From: JAICIG01 sp035532215
GTDB taxonomy: Bacteria > Planctomycetota > Planctomycetia > Pirellulales > JAICIG01
NCBI GenBank assembly: GCA_035532215.1
Contig: DATKRK010000163.1
Coordinates: 1 to 64,000 of the forward strand
Reading direction: 5' to 3'
Length of the DNA: 64,000 bases
Position 1 is the first letter of the stretch; every line of letters begins with the position of its first letter. The notes under the pieces were generated by a model, which did no database searches, had not been told where the DNA came from, and worked only from the letters and a program-made list of their open reading frames with translations. Below are positions 55,729 through 64,000 of this stretch, one piece after another. The position numbers and the translations under genes were made by a program.

Positions 55729-58419
55729 TCAGGCCAGCAGTGGATCGAGCTTGTCCGGGTCGATTTCCAGTTCCTTGATAGCTTTCGACAGCCGGCGTTT
55801 GTCGAACTGCCCGCGTTCGGCGAGCTGTGTCAAGGCGGCGAGCGCGATGCACTCGGCATCCACTTCGAAATGCCGGCGCAGCCGCTCGCGGGTGTCGCTG
55901 CGTCCCAGCCCGTCGGTTCCCAAGGCAAATAGTCCGCCCGGAAGCCAGGGAGAAATCTGCTCCGCCACGGCGCGAACGAAATCGGTGGCGGCGATGAACG
56001 GCCCCTGTTGTCCGGCCAAGACTTGCTCGAGGTGGCAAGTGCGGCGCGGCTCGTCGGGATGGAACAGATTCCAGTGCGCCGCCGCTTGCGCGTCGCGCCT
56101 AAGTTGCGTGTAGCTCGTCAGGCTCCAAGCCTGGCTTGACACTTGGTAGCGCTCGGCCAAAAGCTGTTGCCCGCGCAGCACCTCGCGAAGGATCGCTCCC
56201 GAGCCGAACAACTGCACCCGCGGACGATCGCTTCCGGCATCGACCGCAGCCAACGGATAAATGCCGCGGACGATGCCCTCCTGCACGCCTTCTGGCATGG
56301 CCGGCATCTTGTAATTTTCGTTGTGCAGCGTGATGTAATAAAGCGCGCTTTCGTTCTCCTCGAACATCCGCCGCACGCCGTCCATGACGATCACGGACGT
56401 CTCGTAGGCATACGCGGGATCGTAGGAACGGATGGTCGGATAGGCCATCGCCAGCAGATGGCTATGCCCGTCTTCGTGCTGCAGGCCTTCGCCGATCAGC
56501 GTCGTTCGCCCGGCGGTGGCGCCGATGAGAAAGCCCTTGGCCCGCATGTCGGCGGCCGCCCAGATCAAATCGCCCACGCGCTGAAAGCCGAACATCGAAT
56601 AGAAGATGAAAAAGGGAATCATATTCAGGCCGTGCGTGCTGTACGCCGTGCCCGCGGCGATGAAACTGGACATGGCGCCCGCCTCGGTGAGCCCCTCCTC
56701 GAGGATCTGCCCGTCGGTCGCCTCGCGGTAATACATGAACTGCTCGGAATCGGCCGGCTCGTACAACTGCCCGACGTGCGAATAGATGCCGAACTGCCGG
56801 AAGAGACCGTCCATGCCGAAGGTGCGGGATTCGTCGGGGATGATGGGCACGATATAGCGGCCGATCTCCTTGTGCTTCAACAGGCGCCCGAAATGCCGGG
56901 TGAAGGCCATCGTCGTCGAGACCTCGCGGTCGTCGCTGCCGGCGATCGAGTCGGGGAATTCTTCGATGCGCGGCGTTTTGGTTGACAGGGGCTGAGCGTT
57001 CCGCGCCGGAAGATATCCGCCCAACTCCTGCCGCCGTTTGTGCAGGTATTGAATCTCGGGACTGTCATCCGCCGGCCGATAAAAAGGCGCCTTCGAGATG
57101 GCTTCGTCCGGAATGGGAATGCCGAATCGACTGCGGAATTCGCGATACTCCTGCTCGTTGAGTTCTTTCTGCTGGTGGGTGACGTTGCGGCCTTCTCCCG
57201 CTTCGCCCAAGCCATAGCCCTTGATCGTGTGGGCCAGAATCACGGTCGGTTGACCGACCGTCTCGACGGCTGCTTTGTACGCGGCGTAGACTTTCGCCGG
57301 GTCGTGTCCGCCGCGGAGCAGGCCGTGAAGCTCGTCGTCGGAAAGATGAGCGACCAGCTCGAGCATTTCTGGATAGCGACCGAAGAAATGCTCGCGCATG
57401 TAGGCGCCCGGCGAGACGCTGTACTTCTGAAATTCGCCGTCGACGACTTCGCCCATCCGCTGGACGAGCAAGCCCGATTCGTCGCGGGCCAGCAACGCGT
57501 CCCAATCGCCGCCCCAAATGACTTTGATCACGTTCCAGCCCGCCCCGCGAAAGACGCCCTCCAGCTCTTGAATGATCTTTCCGTTGCCGCGCACCGGCCC
57601 GTCAAGCCGCTGCAAGTTGCAGTTCACGACGAAGATCAGGTTGTCGAGTTGCTCGCGAGCCGCCAACGTGATTTCGCCGAGCGTTTCCGGCTCGTCGCAT
57701 TCGCCGTCGCCCACGAAGGCCCAAACTCTCTGGCGGCTCGTGTCGAGCAGGCCGCGGTCGGCCAGGTAGCGGTTGAAGCGGGCCTGGTAGATAGCCATGA
57801 TCGGGCCCAAGCCCATCGAAACGGTTGAGAACTCCCAAAAGTCGGGCATCAGCCAGGGATGGGGATAGCTCGACAACCCGCCGCCAGGCGTGAGTTCCTG
57901 GCGAAAATTGACGAGTTGCCGTTCCGTGAGCCGTCCTTCAAGAAACGCTCGGGCGTAGAGGCCGGGCGAGGCGTGGCCTTGGAAATAAATGAGATCGCCC
58001 GAAGAACCGTCGCCTTTGCCCCGGAAGAAGTGGTTCAACCCAACTTCGAACAACGTTGCGGTCGAAGCATAGGTGGAGATGTGCCCGCCGATTCCATGAT
58101 GCTCGTGGTTGGCCCGCGAGACCATGGCCATCGCGTTCCAACGGATCAAGCTTTCAATTCGCTGCTCGATTCCTCGATCGCCCGGATAGGGCGGCTGCCT
58201 TTCGGTAGGAATCGTGTTGACGTAGGGAGTGTTGAGCGGCGAGTGCGTCGCCAATCCCTCTTTCGCCAGAACCTCGTTAAGTCTGGAAACGAGCGCGCGG
58301 GCGCGTTGCGACCCCTCGGCGTCGAGTACGTATCGCAAGGATGCCAGCCATTCGGCCGTTTCCACGGGATCTAGTTCGCCGCTATCCAAAACGGTCGTCG
58401 CTTGTTGGAGGTCGGCCAT
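55729..58419 (-). CDS. aceE: Pyruvate dehydrogenase E1 component (homodimeric type)
   Basis: 896 residues, the alpha2-type E1 that decarboxylates pyruvate with thiamine diphosphate and loads lipoyl E2. ThDP-binding DGECDEPETLGEI (about 236-249) and VNCNLQRLDGPVRGNGK are present, as are NHEHHGIGGHISTYASTATL near the start, and later DGLFRQFGIYSHVGQLYEPAD and AGRTTLIGEGLQHEDGHSH. The closest pattern is E. coli-type AceE. E2 and E3 genes are not in the window. Start ATG 58419. It is downstream of the AlkA gene by 34 bp, though probably an independent unit. Confidence 0.96.
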   Translation of the reverse strand: MADLQQATTVLDSGELDPVETAEWLASLRYVLDAEGSQRARALVSRLNEVLAKEGLATHSPLNTPYVNTIPTERQPPYPGDRGIEQRIESLIRWNAMAMVSRANHEHHGIGGHISTYASTATLFEVGLNHFFRGKGDGSSGDLIYFQGHASPGLYARAFLEGRLTERQLVNFRQELTPGGGLSSYPHPWLMPDFWEFSTVSMGLGPIMAIYQARFNRYLADRGLLDTSRQRVWAFVGDGECDEPETLGEITLAAREQLDNLIFVVNCNLQRLDGPVRGNGKIIQELEGVFRGAGWNVIKVIWGGDWDALLARDESGLLVQRMGEVVDGEFQKYSVSPGAYMREHFFGRYPEMLELVAHLSDDELHGLLRGGHDPAKVYAAYKAAVETVGQPTVILAHTIKGYGLGEAGEGRNVTHQQKELNEQEYREFRSRFGIPIPDEAISKAPFYRPADDSPEIQYLHKRRQELGGYLPARNAQPLSTKTPRIEEFPDSIAGSDDREVSTTMAFTRHFGRLLKHKEIGRYIVPIIPDESRTFGMDGLFRQFGIYSHVGQLYEPADSEQFMYYREATDGQILEEGLTEAGAMSSFIAAGTAYSTHGLNMIPFFIFYSMFGFQRVGDLIWAAADMRAKGFLIGATAGRTTLIGEGLQHEDGHSHLLAMAYPTIRSYDPAYAYETSVIVMDGVRRMFEENESALYYITLHNENYKMPAMPEGVQEGIVRGIYPLAAVDAGSDRPRVQLFGSGAILREVLRGQQLLAERYQVSSQAWSLTSYTQLRRDAQAAAHWNLFHPDEPRRTCHLEQVLAGQQGPFIAATDFVRAVAEQISPWLPGGLFALGTDGLGRSDTRERLRRHFEVDAECIALAALTQLAERGQFDKRRLSKAIKELEIDPDKLDPLLA

Positions 58420-58453
58420 GATTCGTGAACCTTTCTATCGCGATTTGCGGTTT

Positions 58454-59392
58454 TTACCTGGCGGCGCCCGCCAATTCTTCCAGGCGGCCCGCGTCGGCCA
58501 GCCCGTCGAGCAGCATGTGGAAGTACACAAGCCCGGCGTAAGGGCGCCAGCGGCGCAATCGCCGCGCCACGGCTGCATCATCGAGTTTTTGCGGCAGTTT
58601 CAACAGGTGCTGCAACCGGTTGCGAGCGCCGACGTCATCGCCTGGAAAAACGTGCGTTCGCCCCAGCCCGCGCAAGAGCGCATATTCCGCGCTCCAGCGG
58701 CCAATGCCGCGATGCGTTTGAAGTTGCGCGACCGCTGCTTCGTCGTCCTCGCCGGCCAAAGCTTCCAAGTCGGCTTGCCCTGAGGCGATCGATCGCGCCA
58801 GTTCGATCATGGCCCGGCCTTTCTGCCGACTGAATCCGAGCCGCCGAAAGTCCTCGAGCCGCCGATCCGCTAAATCCGCAGGACAAGGGAATGCAATCGA
58901 TGAGCCGTCGTCGAGCGAGAGTGCGTAGCGAGCGGCGAGCTTGTTGAGAAGTTGAATGCCTAAACTGAGCGTTACTTGCTGGCACGCGATCGCGTTGACG
59001 AGCGTTTCGAAGACGGTAGGAAACCGTGGCGGCTTCATGCCGCGAAATTTGGCCGCCAATTGGTCGAGTCGCCGCTGGGAACTTGCGAACCGGTAAAAGT
59101 TGGCGAGATTGATTCGCAGCCCCAGCAATCGTTCCAGAGTGGCGGTCACGGCCGATTTCGTCGAGGCGCAGGCGCCGGGACCGTGAACGCGGACTTCGAT
59201 TCGGGCCCGCTCTGCAGGTCCTGTTTGTCGAGTTGCCAATTCCACGGCGCCGCCGGCGAGCGGCAACACGCGACGATACGTCTCGCCGTCCCAGCGGTCG
59301 ATGGCGTTTTCCGGCCGTCGGCGCAGCGCCCAGACTGTTAAATCGAGACGGAACGGCGGGACTGCCGCGAGCCAAAACCGGTACGAGTCCAT
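58454..59392 (-). CDS. DNA-3-methyladenine glycosylase (AlkA/HhH-GPD family)
   Basis: 312 residues from ATG 59392. The family removes alkylated bases by glycosidic cleavage. The N-terminal part is the AlkA-N-like fold; the HhH-GPD motif is LQTHRGIGRWSAEYALLRGL and the catalytic Asp is in HVFPGDDVGARN (Asp253). IACQQVTLSLGIQLLNKLA starts the helical domain. It lies 10 bp after the DUF488 gene, which itself follows a cupin by four bp. This three-gene unit suggests a stress-response operon. Confidence 0.9.
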   Translation of the reverse strand: MDSYRFWLAAVPPFRLDLTVWALRRRPENAIDRWDGETYRRVLPLAGGAVELATRQTGPAERARIEVRVHGPGACASTKSAVTATLERLLGLRINLANFYRFASSQRRLDQLAAKFRGMKPPRFPTVFETLVNAIACQQVTLSLGIQLLNKLAARYALSLDDGSSIAFPCPADLADRRLEDFRRLGFSRQKGRAMIELARSIASGQADLEALAGEDDEAAVAQLQTHRGIGRWSAEYALLRGLGRTHVFPGDDVGARNRLQHLLKLPQKLDDAAVARRLRRWRPYAGLVYFHMLLDGLADAGRLEELAGAAR

Positions 59393-59402
59393 GATTTCGA
59401 CG

Positions 59403-59795
59403 TCAGCGCCTTCCTTGAGCCTCGCGATGTGCGGCGACGCGAGGTTGAGGCTTGCCTTGTTTGAGAAATTCCACAAGCGCGAGCGCTCCGCTGTGTTCCT
59501 GGTCGCGGGCCGCGTAGACGAGCGTGACGTTTCCTTTTCGCTCCTTGGCGCGCAAATCGTCCACTGCTTGGCGATTCGATCGCAACTCTGCCCAGTAGCG
59601 CCGGCGGAACTCGTCCCAGCGAGCCGGATCGTGGCCGTACCATTTTCGCAGCTCGCTGCTGGGCGCCACGTCTTTGAGCCAGACGTCGATCGCCGCCCGG
59701 GCTTTGCTCACGCCGCGCGGCCAGAGCCGTTCGACCAACACGCGACAACCATCGGCTGACGAAGCGGGTTCGTAAGCGCGTTTGAGTTGAAACAT
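59403..59795 (-). CDS. DUF488 family protein
   Basis: 130 residues from ATG 59795, preceded by GGGGTGA. DGCRVLVERLWPRGVSKARA and ELRKWYGHDPARWDEFRRRY are the hallmark phrases of the DUF488 (YeaO-like) family; VTLVYAARDQEHSGALALVE follows. Its biochemical role is not settled. The gene sits between a cupin and an AlkA glycosylase on the same strand with four- and ten-bp gaps, so it is translated with them. Confidence 0.92.
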   Translation of the reverse strand: MFQLKRAYEPASSADGCRVLVERLWPRGVSKARAAIDVWLKDVAPSSELRKWYGHDPARWDEFRRRYWAELRSNRQAVDDLRAKERKGNVTLVYAARDQEHSGALALVEFLKQGKPQPRVAAHREAQGRR

Positions 59796-59799
59796 GCTC

Positions 59800-60126
59800 T
59801 CACCCCAGCAAGATCGTGACCAAAACGGAAGCATCCTCGATGCCGCGCAGCGCATGCGTTGCGCCGCCGGCCAAATACAACATCTCCCCTTGAGCCAGTT
59901 CGTGCTCGGCGCCATCGGCATCGAAAGCGATGCGGCCTTCCAGACATTGCACGGTGATTTCTCCCTCCACTCGGTGCGGCGGCAATTGCTTGCCGGCCGG
60001 AATGACGATGCGGATCACTTCCAGCGCGTCGGTTTTCACCAAGACGGCGGTTATCGAATCTCTTAACTTCGCTCCGAGCGGTCGAATGTCGATGACTTCC
60101 GCGGGGACGGCGTGATGGATGGCCAT
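59800..60126 (-). CDS. Cupin domain protein
   Basis: 108 residues. IVIPAGKQLPPHRVEGEITV and YLAGGATHALRGIEDA are the two cupin motifs, with His and Glu as likely metal ligands. A single-domain cupin of this size may bind a metal or small molecule. ATG 60126 is preceded by AAGGAG at nine bases. First gene of the cupin-DUF488-AlkA unit. Confidence 0.88.
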   Translation of the reverse strand: MAIHHAVPAEVIDIRPLGAKLRDSITAVLVKTDALEVIRIVIPAGKQLPPHRVEGEITVQCLEGRIAFDADGAEHELAQGEMLYLAGGATHALRGIEDASVLVTILLG

Positions 60127-60778
60127 GATGGTCAACTCCTTTCACAAGGGACTGGCGAGTCGTCGGACGCGAATAAGACTGTTTTCCCAGGCATCGCGAA
60201 ACCTTTCCATTGCTTGAGAGCCAATTCCATGCCTTTCGAAGAGAGCTTGTTGCAATTCACTTCCCGCCGCAAGAACGATGCCGATGCCGAGAATTGCACA
60301 GCCATCGGCGCTCTCAAATCCCTGCCAGCCCCGTGCCGGTCCAGCTTTGCCGTCGCTGCGGTCGCTCGGGACGTCGAAACCGAATTAGTGCGCCAACATC
60401 CGCTCGGTGCGTGCGTCTCGGCACAACATGCGGCGCAGCAAATGTGAACGCCCTAGCCCGTGCGCGCGACGCTTGCCACCGCTCTTCTTCGGACGGACAA
60501 TCAATGGCACGCCAGGGAGATGGGGCGGCCAAAGCGAGGCACACGATTTGCAAGTTTGCTGTTCCTTAGTCGGAAGAGTATTCATCGTTTCTTCCGCAAG
60601 CCGCGTCTCCTCCTGGGCGGGGAGAGCCGCGCTCTCGCCAGAACTATTCGACGCTTGAATCGATCGTCGATGAAGCATCGGAGGAGTCGTTTCCGGCGAG
60701 CGATCCTCCTGCGTGGACCGATTGCACTTGCACTTAGCCGCGCGTCGAACTCGCTGGCAGGTAACTGAGGTGCGTGAG
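60127..60778. other. Region with no clear gene; one small conserved-looking fragment
   Basis: The minus strand holds a 67-codon reading (60385-60588, opening MNTLPTKEQQTC, with several Cys) and the plus strand an open stretch 60570-60737 ending in SIVDEASEESFPASDPPAWT. The latter motif is one I recall from small proteins of diverse bacteria, but no start codon lies in frame and a stop precedes it at 60567. I treat it as a remnant. Nothing else can be supported. Confidence 0.4.
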
Positions 60779-61519
60779 ATGCCGACTCCTGATATCCACA
60801 GCACGTTGCACGAGTGGCTCGCATTTCGGCCAGGCCTCTCGCACGTGTTCACCGAACATCGCCTCGATCTTTGCCGGGATTCCGACAAGCCGCTGGACGA
60901 AGTGTGCCGTGAACAACGCGTGGACCCGCGAATTCTGATCGCAGAACTCAACCGGACGACCCGCCCCTCGCACTGCGAGCTGGGGGCCGATTGGGCCACT
61001 GCCCCTTTAGGCGAGTTGTGCCGGCACCTGGAAGAAATCCATCACGCATTCTATTTGCGCGAACTGCCGCGGCTGGCTGCACTTTCTTCCAAGGTTGCGG
61101 CCGCATACTCGGCAAGCCATCCCGAGACGGCGGAGCTCGACGAGGCCTTCCGGCGGTTCCGAGCGGCCCTCGAATCGCACCTTGAGCGAGAGCAGCGAGA
61201 ATTATTCCCGGCCATTCGACGACTCGTGGAATTGCGCCCCCCGGCCGAACCGCCTGACATCGCCGGACTCCTCAACTCGTTGGAACGAGATCACGATGCC
61301 GTCGACGAGCAATTGTTGCGCATTCGCGAGCTGACGCACGGGTTTACCGCTCCTCCCGAAGTCTGCCAGACCTTTCAGTCGCTGCTCGACGGTCTTTGGG
61401 AATTGGAAATGAACCTGCACCAGAACGTCCATGAAGAAAACCAGTTTCTTTTTCCGCGCGCCGCACGGCACAAAGCCGCATTGAGCGCCGCGCGGAAACG
61501 AAAACTTCACGGCGGATAA
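60779..61519 (+). CDS. DUF542/hemerythrin-type protein (RIC/ScdA-like)
   Basis: 246 residues from ATG 60779. The N-terminal part (TLHEWLAFRPGLSHVFTEHR, LDLCRDSDKPLDEVCREQRV) matches the ScdA N-terminal DUF542 module, with a single Cys where RIC proteins have a CC pair. The C-terminal hemerythrin-like four-helix bundle has the metal-ligand pattern: HLEEIHHAFYLRELPRL, HLEREQRELFPAI, ERDHDAVDEQL and HQNVHEENQFLFPRA. RIC proteins repair iron-sulfur clusters under nitrosative and oxidative stress. The modified Cys motif makes the exact role uncertain. Confidence 0.8.
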   Translation: MPTPDIHSTLHEWLAFRPGLSHVFTEHRLDLCRDSDKPLDEVCREQRVDPRILIAELNRTTRPSHCELGADWATAPLGELCRHLEEIHHAFYLRELPRLAALSSKVAAAYSASHPETAELDEAFRRFRAALESHLEREQRELFPAIRRLVELRPPAEPPDIAGLLNSLERDHDAVDEQLLRIRELTHGFTAPPEVCQTFQSLLDGLWELEMNLHQNVHEENQFLFPRAARHKAALSAARKRKLHGG

Positions 61520-61717
61520 AGACACGACAACCGGCGCCGCCTCAGCGTGAGCGCCCACCACTGCCATGATTGACCGGCGTGCTAGCCTGACGTCGGGCAA
61601 GGTCGATCCAGCTACTCGGCTGGCACAGCGGATTGGCAGCGGAAACGACGGCTCTGAGGAGCAATCGGTGCCGCCGGATGACTCGGCGGCGGTTGCGGAT
61701 TGCGAAGCCCATAAAAG

Positions 61718-61743
61718 CGAAAACCCTTGCGAAAGCAAGGGTT
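61718..61743 (-). terminator. Intrinsic terminator of tmRNA
   Basis: Minus-strand AACCCTTGC, TTTC loop, GCAAGGGTT, then TTCGCTTTT. It lies about 50 bases past the tmRNA 3' end. A second perfect palindrome (GCCGGGTGA with TCACCCGGC, 61770-61788) lies between them and may aid 3' processing. Confidence 0.85.
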
Positions 61744-61793
61744 ATGACGCTATTCGTCTTTCGCTGTCGCCGGGTGACTCACCCGGCCATGAG

Positions 61794-62156
61794 TGGAGGC
61801 GGCGGGAATCGAACCCGCGTCCCGAAACATTTCCACGCCCGCTTCTACGTGCGTAGTCGGATGATTTCCGCTCTTCGCCCGCCGAGCCCCAACCGACGGG
61901 GTCTCTGGAAGGCTAGCCGGGCACGTTTTTTAGTCCCGGGCGTTCCCAACGTTGACCCGGGACGATTCGGATTTAGTGGCCGACTTTTGGACCTCTCCGA
62001 CTAAGGTCCGCAGCCGGGGTTGCCTTTAGTTAGGCAGCCAAAGCGTAGGTATCTTCGGCAATTGAAGATATTTGGTCAGCTTTTTACGTGGCCAACTGAC
62101 CAACCACGGCACGCCACTTGCGCTTCAGACTGTCCGGTCGAACCCTGTTCGCCCCC
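61794..62156 (-). ncRNA. ssrA: Transfer-messenger RNA
   Basis: The tRNA-like ends pair: 5' GGGGGCG with 3' CGCCTCC, and the T arm is the expected CGGGTTCGATTCCCG. The resume reading GCC GAA GAT ACC TAC GCT TTG GCT GCC TAA encodes the tag AEDTYALAA, close to standard bacterial tags ending in ALAA. The 3' CCA is not encoded; the sequence after the discriminator A is CTC. Length 363 nt. It rescues stalled ribosomes with SmpB and marks their products for proteolysis. A promoter and a terminator can be read on each side. Confidence 0.95.
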
Positions 62157-62187
62157 GAAAGCGCGAGCCAAGTTTTGGTATCGGCCT

Positions 62188-62216
62188 ATTGTACTCCGCC
62201 CGTGAAGCTCAGCCAA
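62188..62216 (-). promoter_or_regulatory. tmRNA promoter
   Basis: Minus-strand TTGGCT (62211-62216), 17 bases, TACAAT (62188-62193). Transcription would begin about 25 bases before the mature 5' end, leaving a leader for RNase P to remove. Confidence 0.7.
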
Positions 62217-62402
62217 GCTTGCCAATCGACGGCGTAACCGCCGAATTCGAGGCCGCGGGGCGCGGCAAGCTCGCAGTTTTCAGCCTCCAGGCGTGGTCCG
62301 TCCGGCGCCCGAAAAAACCGCTCGCGTCGATTTAAGCCCGCTAGCACGCGCATCCGATGTTAGTCTTGCATCCGGCGTGCAAGGACGCGACCGCGATGCT
62401 AC

Positions 62403-62473
62403 GAGGCTGGAGCCAGACGGCCCGGCAACCGGCTGCAACCCGGTTTAAGTGGGTTCGACTCCCACCGGCCTCT
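62403..62473 (+). tRNA. tRNA-Cys (GCA)
   Basis: Acceptor GAGGCTG (62403-62409) pairs with CGGCCTC (62466-62472); D arm GCC/GGC; anticodon stem ACCGG/CCGGT around loop CTGCAAC gives anticodon GCA. T arm GTGGG-TTCGACT-CCCAC. The discriminator is U73, as in Cys tRNAs. CCA is not encoded. Its strand is opposite to the tmRNA, 246 bp away. Confidence 0.92.
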
Positions 62474-62569
62474 TCGGAAGGTTGAAGTCGGAAGGACGAA
62501 CAGCGGCTGCGGGCCGAGTGGCCCGCTTGCGCCGACGGCTGATCGGTCGCCGCATCTGCCGACGCCCTC

Positions 62570-63742
62570 TCACCCTCCGCCTGCTTGGACCTCGGTCCCG
62601 CTGCTTGCTGGCGTGCGATCGCGCCTGCGACGCGAGGTTTCGACCAGCGTCTCTTGTTGCAACCGCTTGACGATCTCGGTCGAGCCGATGTATTTCGTCC
62701 AGCCGTGCCGGTTGCCGACCGCCGACGACACGTTGATTTGCACGAGCTTCTTGCGATCGACGTTCGTACGGGCCGAGACCGGAAGCCCTCTTGAGCCCAG
62801 GGCCTCGCTCCCCTCTCCAGGCGCCAGAAATCGGTACCAGCGGAGCACGCGATCCTGCGGATTGACGAGCACGACCAACCGTTCGACGGCCGACAGGGCG
62901 CGGCCGTGCGGCCGCCCTTCGAGCAGCCAATCGTGGTCGACCGCCGCCGCCAACAGCACGGCGTGAAAGGGAGGCCGCGACGACGAGTCGCGTGGTTCCA
63001 GCTTTCGGCTCGCCAGGGCGCCTCCGCCGAGCAGGTGCAAAGAACCGGTGATCACGCGGGCGCCGAAGCTGTAGCCCACCAGGCTCACCGGGTACCGACC
63101 GCGCAAGCGATCGAGAAACGCGGCGAGGTAGTACGCTTCGACGTTCGTTCGCCGGGCTTTGGCGCGAGCGTCGGCCCGATACGAGCCGGGAATCTGATCG
63201 CTGGGCCAAGACCAGACGATCAAGCGTACGGGTTGTCCGTTCGTGGCGCCGCGCACGAGCGTGCGGTAGACCTCGAACCCTTTGCTCACCGCCAATTGAC
63301 GATCGGTATGGTTGCCGTGGACCAGCACGCAGGTGGCGGCTTGCGGCGCTTCGGCGGCGAGCAACTCGTCGAGCGACGAATCGCTCCATCCCGCGCCCGA
63401 TTGATAACGCCGCACTTCGGGCGCATCTTGGCCGTCGCGCGGAACGCTGGAAAGTCGTCGCGTGTTGACGAGCCAGAATTGATGTTCGTCGGCCGGGGTG
63501 GCGGCAGCGCTCTCGGCGGCCGGCTTAGGAGCCGAGTTTCGGTCGTTTAGTTCCCCCAGACGATCGTCTCGCACGAGGGGCAAGGGGGGCGGCGGAAACA
63601 ACGCCGCATCGGCCGCGCTGGGCCCGCCGCCGCGCGGCAGACTCTCGGCGGCGCAGAGCGACCCGGCGGCCAGCCACGCCCAGGCGAGTGCGAAGCGGCC
63701 GTAGACTCCGATATTCGTCAATCCAAGACGCGAGCGGTGCAT
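62570..63742 (-). CDS. Exported alpha/beta hydrolase (DUF900-like)
   Basis: 390 residues. Signal peptide (FALAWAWLAAGSLCAAE) and a Pro-rich spacer precede the hydrolase core: TCVLVHGNHTDRQLAVSKGF (oxyanion HGN), LIVWSWPSDQIPGSYRADA and the nucleophile elbow VSLVGYSFGARVITGSL with Ser in GYSFG. Later VLLAAAVDHDWLLEGR and VNPQDRVLRWY hold the likely Asp, and GNRHGWTKYIGS the His. The substrate is unknown. The C-terminal 20 residues are basic and Ser-rich. It is the only gene between tRNA-Cys and the window-end gene. Confidence 0.82.
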   Translation of the reverse strand: MHRSRLGLTNIGVYGRFALAWAWLAAGSLCAAESLPRGGGPSAADAALFPPPPLPLVRDDRLGELNDRNSAPKPAAESAAATPADEHQFWLVNTRRLSSVPRDGQDAPEVRRYQSGAGWSDSSLDELLAAEAPQAATCVLVHGNHTDRQLAVSKGFEVYRTLVRGATNGQPVRLIVWSWPSDQIPGSYRADARAKARRTNVEAYYLAAFLDRLRGRYPVSLVGYSFGARVITGSLHLLGGGALASRKLEPRDSSSRPPFHAVLLAAAVDHDWLLEGRPHGRALSAVERLVVLVNPQDRVLRWYRFLAPGEGSEALGSRGLPVSARTNVDRKKLVQINVSSAVGNRHGWTKYIGSTEIVKRLQQETLVETSRRRRDRTPASSGTEVQAGGG

Positions 63743-63952
63743 GATCGGCGCGGCGGCGTTCCAGCCTCCATGAGCGGGCGCATTCGTTTCTCAAATGTAA
63801 CCTCTGTTCTGCGCTGCGGAGAAAAAAAGCCACGTAAGATGACGAAAAAAAACCGAGCGTTGCGTTTGCACATCCTGGGTTGTGTTGTAGAGTTGCTTGA
63901 CCCGCAGTTTCGCCACAATGTGTCGAGCAATTCGCATGTCGAGAGGTGAGCC

Positions 63953-64000
63953 ATGAAAAGGCTAATGATTTTGACGGCCGCGGCGATTCTTACGGTTGGC
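63953..64000 (+). CDS. Start of an exported protein gene, cut by the window end
   Basis: ATG 63953, with GAGAGGTGAG upstream, opens MKRLMILTAAAILTVG, a signal peptide. Only 16 codons are visible. Nothing can be said of the product. Confidence 0.7.
   Translation, partial: MKRLMILTAAAILTVG

Noticed and set aside
60385..60588. Small Cys-containing protein on the minus strand
   Set aside because: No ribosome site and no recognisable family; Cys placement is irregular. Kept only as part of the gene-free region.

Overview
The window looks like a chromosomal segment of a high-GC planctomycete, most likely of the Pirellulales. The signs are a DUF1549/DUF1553 cytochrome protein next to a DUF1501 protein, a BlaI repressor next to an M56 peptidase that carries a C-terminal DUF1559 module, GYF-like membrane proteins, a DUF1598 protein, a Cys-rich CCEP-repeat protein, a formylmethanofuran dehydrogenase subunit, Tat-type oxidoreductases, and short genes scattered among many palindromic repeats. 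All assignments come from reading the sequence and recalling families; no database search was run.

Layout. 1-2899 is a complete but non-autonomous IS21-family element with near-identical 39-bp ends. It sits in a decayed membrane-protein gene (2900-3412). 3.6-13.3 kb holds transaldolase, a ketosynthase homologue without its catalytic Cys, a divergent fatty acid desaturase, a WD40-like secreted protein, a HEAT-repeat protein and a Tat-exported Gfo/Idh/MocA oxidoreductase. 13.5-14.4 kb is gene debris and miniature inverted repeats. 14.6-16.0 kb is formylmethanofuran dehydrogenase subunit B. 16.0-19.9 kb is a nest of repeats around the BlaI/M56 pair. 19.8-29.4 kb has a membrane-anchored protein, tyrS, ispD, two GYF paralogues and a long acyl-CoA dehydrogenase.

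29.5-30.3 kb is the most notable locus: a Y1/HUH REP-associated transposase (RAYT) bracketed by two near-perfect palindromes. The same palindrome recurs at 34.3 kb, inside the PSD1-DUF1501 gene pair, and at 41.6 kb. 31.3-36.6 kb holds that pair and a pyruvoyl-dependent arginine decarboxylase homologue. 36.6-43.6 kb has an outer-membrane-type protein, small membrane proteins, a DUF255 thioredoxin-fold protein, a divergent phosphoglycerate kinase homologue and an Hpt protein. 44.0-49.7 kb has the Cys-rich protein, DUF1598, a secreted protein, DedA and ApbE. 49.9-55.7 kb has a possible HEPN protein, a sodium:solute symporter with its small partner, and a cytochrome b561-type membrane domain fused to a sulfite-oxidase-type Mo domain. 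55.7-61.5 kb has aceE, a cupin-DUF488-AlkA operon and a hemerythrin-like protein. tmRNA, tRNA-Cys, a serine hydrolase and the start of another exported protein close the window.

Functionally this is a mix of core metabolism (tal, aceE, tyrS, ispD, tmRNA) and planctomycete-specific exported proteins. At least eight families of short inverted repeats lie in the gaps, and two of them lie inside the PSD1 coding sequence.
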